In this document: one piece after another, positions 14,481 through 15,839 of the stretch
How positions within the stretch are numbered: the first letter of the stretch is position 1
Layout of the letters: each line of letters opens with the position of its first letter
DNA from: CAZDYP01 sp964509505
GTDB lineage: Bacteria > Chloroflexota > Anaerolineae > JACRMK01
NCBI GenBank assembly: GCA_964509505.1
Contig: CAZDYP010000140.1
Span: 1 to 15,839, forward strand
Reading direction: 5' to 3'
DNA length: 15,839 bases
Translations under genes and position numbers: made by a program
Notes under the pieces: model-generated
The model's input: the letters and a program-made list of their open reading frames with translations, nothing else
Told to the model about the DNA's origin: nothing
Databases searched by the model: none

Positions 14481-14577
14481 AGTGTCATTGCGAGTGTTGT
14501 GTGCGAAGCAATCTCCTGGAAGAGACTTTCTCCATGTCGCAAGTAGGGGATTGCTTCGCTCCGCTCGCAATGACACT
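14481..14577. repeat. GTCATTGCGAG-type palindromic element
   Basis: A 97-base interrupted palindrome. The outer arms AGTGTCATTGCGAG (14481-14494) and CTCGCAATGACACT (14564-14577) match over 14 bases. Inner arms GCGAAGCAATC (14503-14513) and GATTGCTTCGC (14549-14559) match over 11. The words TCATTGCGAG and GCGAAGCAATC are those of a palindromic repeat I know from many unrelated bacterial genomes. It lies in the spacer between the paaK-like gene and livG. The remaining spacer (14414-14480 and 14578-14600) shows no clear site. Confidence 0.88.
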
Positions 14578-14600
14578 TCATACGTGCGTAACATGAATTA

Positions 14601-15839
14601 TCAATTCAGTGTTTTCTTTCGGTTATCCACCACGCGCACGGCCTTGCCCACAGGCCGCTCAATCGCGCCGATTGAAACGAGTTGTACGTCCGCATGGAAG
14701 CCGAGCACATCGAAGATCGCTGCATCCAACAATTGCGCCAAGCCTCTATCTTGCGGGTTCGGCGCTTCGATAACCAACCTCATTTCGTCCTTGCCTGCCA
14801 CTTTGTCCACGACGATTTGATAATCGCTTGCCACGTCGTCGTAACGCAACAACACCGCTTCGATTTGGCGCGGATAGAAGTTGACGCCCTTCACTTTGAG
14901 CATGTCGTCGGTGCGCCCCGTCAAACGCTCGACGCGCAGATGTGTGCGCCCACACGCGCATGGCTCGCGGCTCATGATAGACGTGATGTCGCCCGTGCGG
15001 AAGCGAATCAACGGCAGACCGCGCCGCGTCAACGTCGTGATGACCATTTCGCCGCGTTCGCCGTCGGGCAAGGGGGCACCGCTGGTGGGATCAATGATCT
15101 CGACGAGGTAGTGGTCTTCCCACACATGCACGCCGTTGTGCGCCTCACAATCAATGCCCATGCCGACGCCGCCCGTCTCGGTCATGCCGATGATGTCGAA
15201 GGTTTCGATACCCATCTCGCTTTCGATGCGGCGGCGGATGCCATCGCTCCACGTCTCGGCGCCGAACACGCCGACACGCAACTTCGTCTGCTTGCGGAAA
15301 TCAAAATGCAGCGCGCGCGCGACTTCCATCAACCGCAACGGATACGAGGCGATCGCTGCGAGCGCCGTCGTGCCTAAGTCGCGCATCAGGTCGAGTTGAA
15401 ATGGCGTGCGCCCCGCGCCAATCGGAATGATCAGCGCGCCGATGGCGGAGGCGCCGAAGTGGAAGCCGAAGCCGCCGTTGAACATGCCAAACGATGGCGT
15501 GATCTGAATCACGTCTTCCGCAGTGATGGTCGCTGCCGACAAGCAACGCGCCATGATCTCGCTCCACTGCGCGACATCCGCAGCCGTGTAAGCATTGAGG
15601 ACCGGTGTGCCTGTCGTGCCTGAGCTAGTTTGAATGCGGACAAAATCTTTTGGGGGTGCGCACGTCAACGCGAAGGGATACGCTTGGCGCAAATCGTCTT
15701 TGGTGAGGAATGGAAACTGTGTGAGGTCGGCGAGCGAGCGCACCTCATCCACGCCCAAGCCGCGCAAGCGTTCCGCATAGCGCCTGTTGTGGGCATGAAC
15801 ATGCCGCACCGTCTCGCGCAACCGTGTCAATTGCAACGC
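14601..15839 (-). CDS. paaK: Phenylacetate-CoA ligase family protein (copy 2), 5' cut
   Basis: The frame is open to the window edge. Compared with copy 1, about 23 N-terminal residues are missing, so the TTG at 15836 is not taken as the start. In the visible 412 residues: the P-loop SSGTTGTP about 72 residues in, DIIGMTETGG in place of copy 1's DIYGLTEVIG, RFRTGD, EPCACGR, GRTDDMLKVKGVNFYP and the C-terminal lysine motif PVGKAVRV. All catalytic motifs are intact. It has the same domain order as copy 1 but clearly different sequence, including in the loop after the P-loop (NAYTAADVAQ versus GPYTRNDLAL) and the QITPSFGMF segment (versus HNAYGHGLF), so the two probably activate different acids. 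It is upstream of livG on the same strand and probably in the same operon. Confidence 0.9.
   Translation of the reverse strand, partial: ALQLTRLRETVRHVHAHNRRYAERLRGLGVDEVRSLADLTQFPFLTKDDLRQAYPFALTCAPPKDFVRIQTSSGTTGTPVLNAYTAADVAQWSEIMARCLSAATITAEDVIQITPSFGMFNGGFGFHFGASAIGALIIPIGAGRTPFQLDLMRDLGTTALAAIASYPLRLMEVARALHFDFRKQTKLRVGVFGAETWSDGIRRRIESEMGIETFDIIGMTETGGVGMGIDCEAHNGVHVWEDHYLVEIIDPTSGAPLPDGERGEMVITTLTRRGLPLIRFRTGDITSIMSREPCACGRTHLRVERLTGRTDDMLKVKGVNFYPRQIEAVLLRYDDVASDYQIVVDKVAGKDEMRLVIEAPNPQDRGLAQLLDAAIFDVLGFHADVQLVSIGAIERPVGKAVRVVDNRKKTLN

Noticed and set aside
14481..14577. Insertion sequence or transposase remnant
   Set aside because: It is only 97 bases with no coding capacity; it fits a palindromic repeat better.

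Overview
The window looks like an internal contig segment from a bacterium of the phylum Chloroflexota (Anaerolineae-like). This rests on general resemblance, not a database search. The signs are a solute-binding/vWA-type gene end followed by a conserved two-TM coiled-coil protein, long secreted proteins with Thr/Pro linkers and DUF11 repeats, a YLPL-type C-terminal tail, moderately high GC, and repeat-filled intergenic spaces. No rRNA, tRNA, transposase, phage or CRISPR signal was seen. A run of 100 N (13706-13805) is an assembly gap.

Layout. Bases 1-2496 (+) hold the 3' end of a vWA-domain protein, a 27-unit heptad repeat array, a membrane-anchored coiled-coil protein, and a LivK-type lipoprotein substrate-binding protein that ends at a strong terminator. 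Bases 2624-5686 (-) encode a large secreted DUF11-repeat/YVTN beta-propeller protein with a good sigma70-type promoter. Bases 5976-8419 (+) carry thpR (RNA 2',3'-cyclic phosphodiesterase), a 74-aa membrane protein and an amidase-signature hydrolase. Bases 8513-11368 (+) encode a secreted lamin-tail/phospholipase D-like protein. Bases 11529-15839 (-) read, in transcript order, phenylacetate-CoA ligase-like gene (5' cut by the window), livG, livF (both interrupted by the gap), and a second phenylacetate-CoA ligase-like gene.

How the genes may work together. The minus-strand block joins two aryl-acid CoA ligases to the two ATPases of a branched-chain amino acid-type ABC importer. This suggests uptake of aromatic or branched carboxylates followed by CoA activation. 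The permeases (livH/livM) are not in the window. The LivK-like lipoprotein near the left end is a possible but unproven partner.

The most unusual feature is in the spacers. Four intergenic regions (268-459, 5890-5973, 8421-8497, 12881-13006) consist of degenerate tandem 7-base units. In the three that lie between co-directional genes, purine-rich units come first and complementary pyrimidine-rich units follow in the direction of transcription, and the array starts at or within two bases of the upstream stop codon. Two of them share exact words. Other spacers hold perfect hairpins or palindromes (1284-1338, 2518-2556, 2577-2609, 5830-5887, 6641-6673, 11384-11428, 14481-14577), so nearly every spacer contains a repeat-like element.
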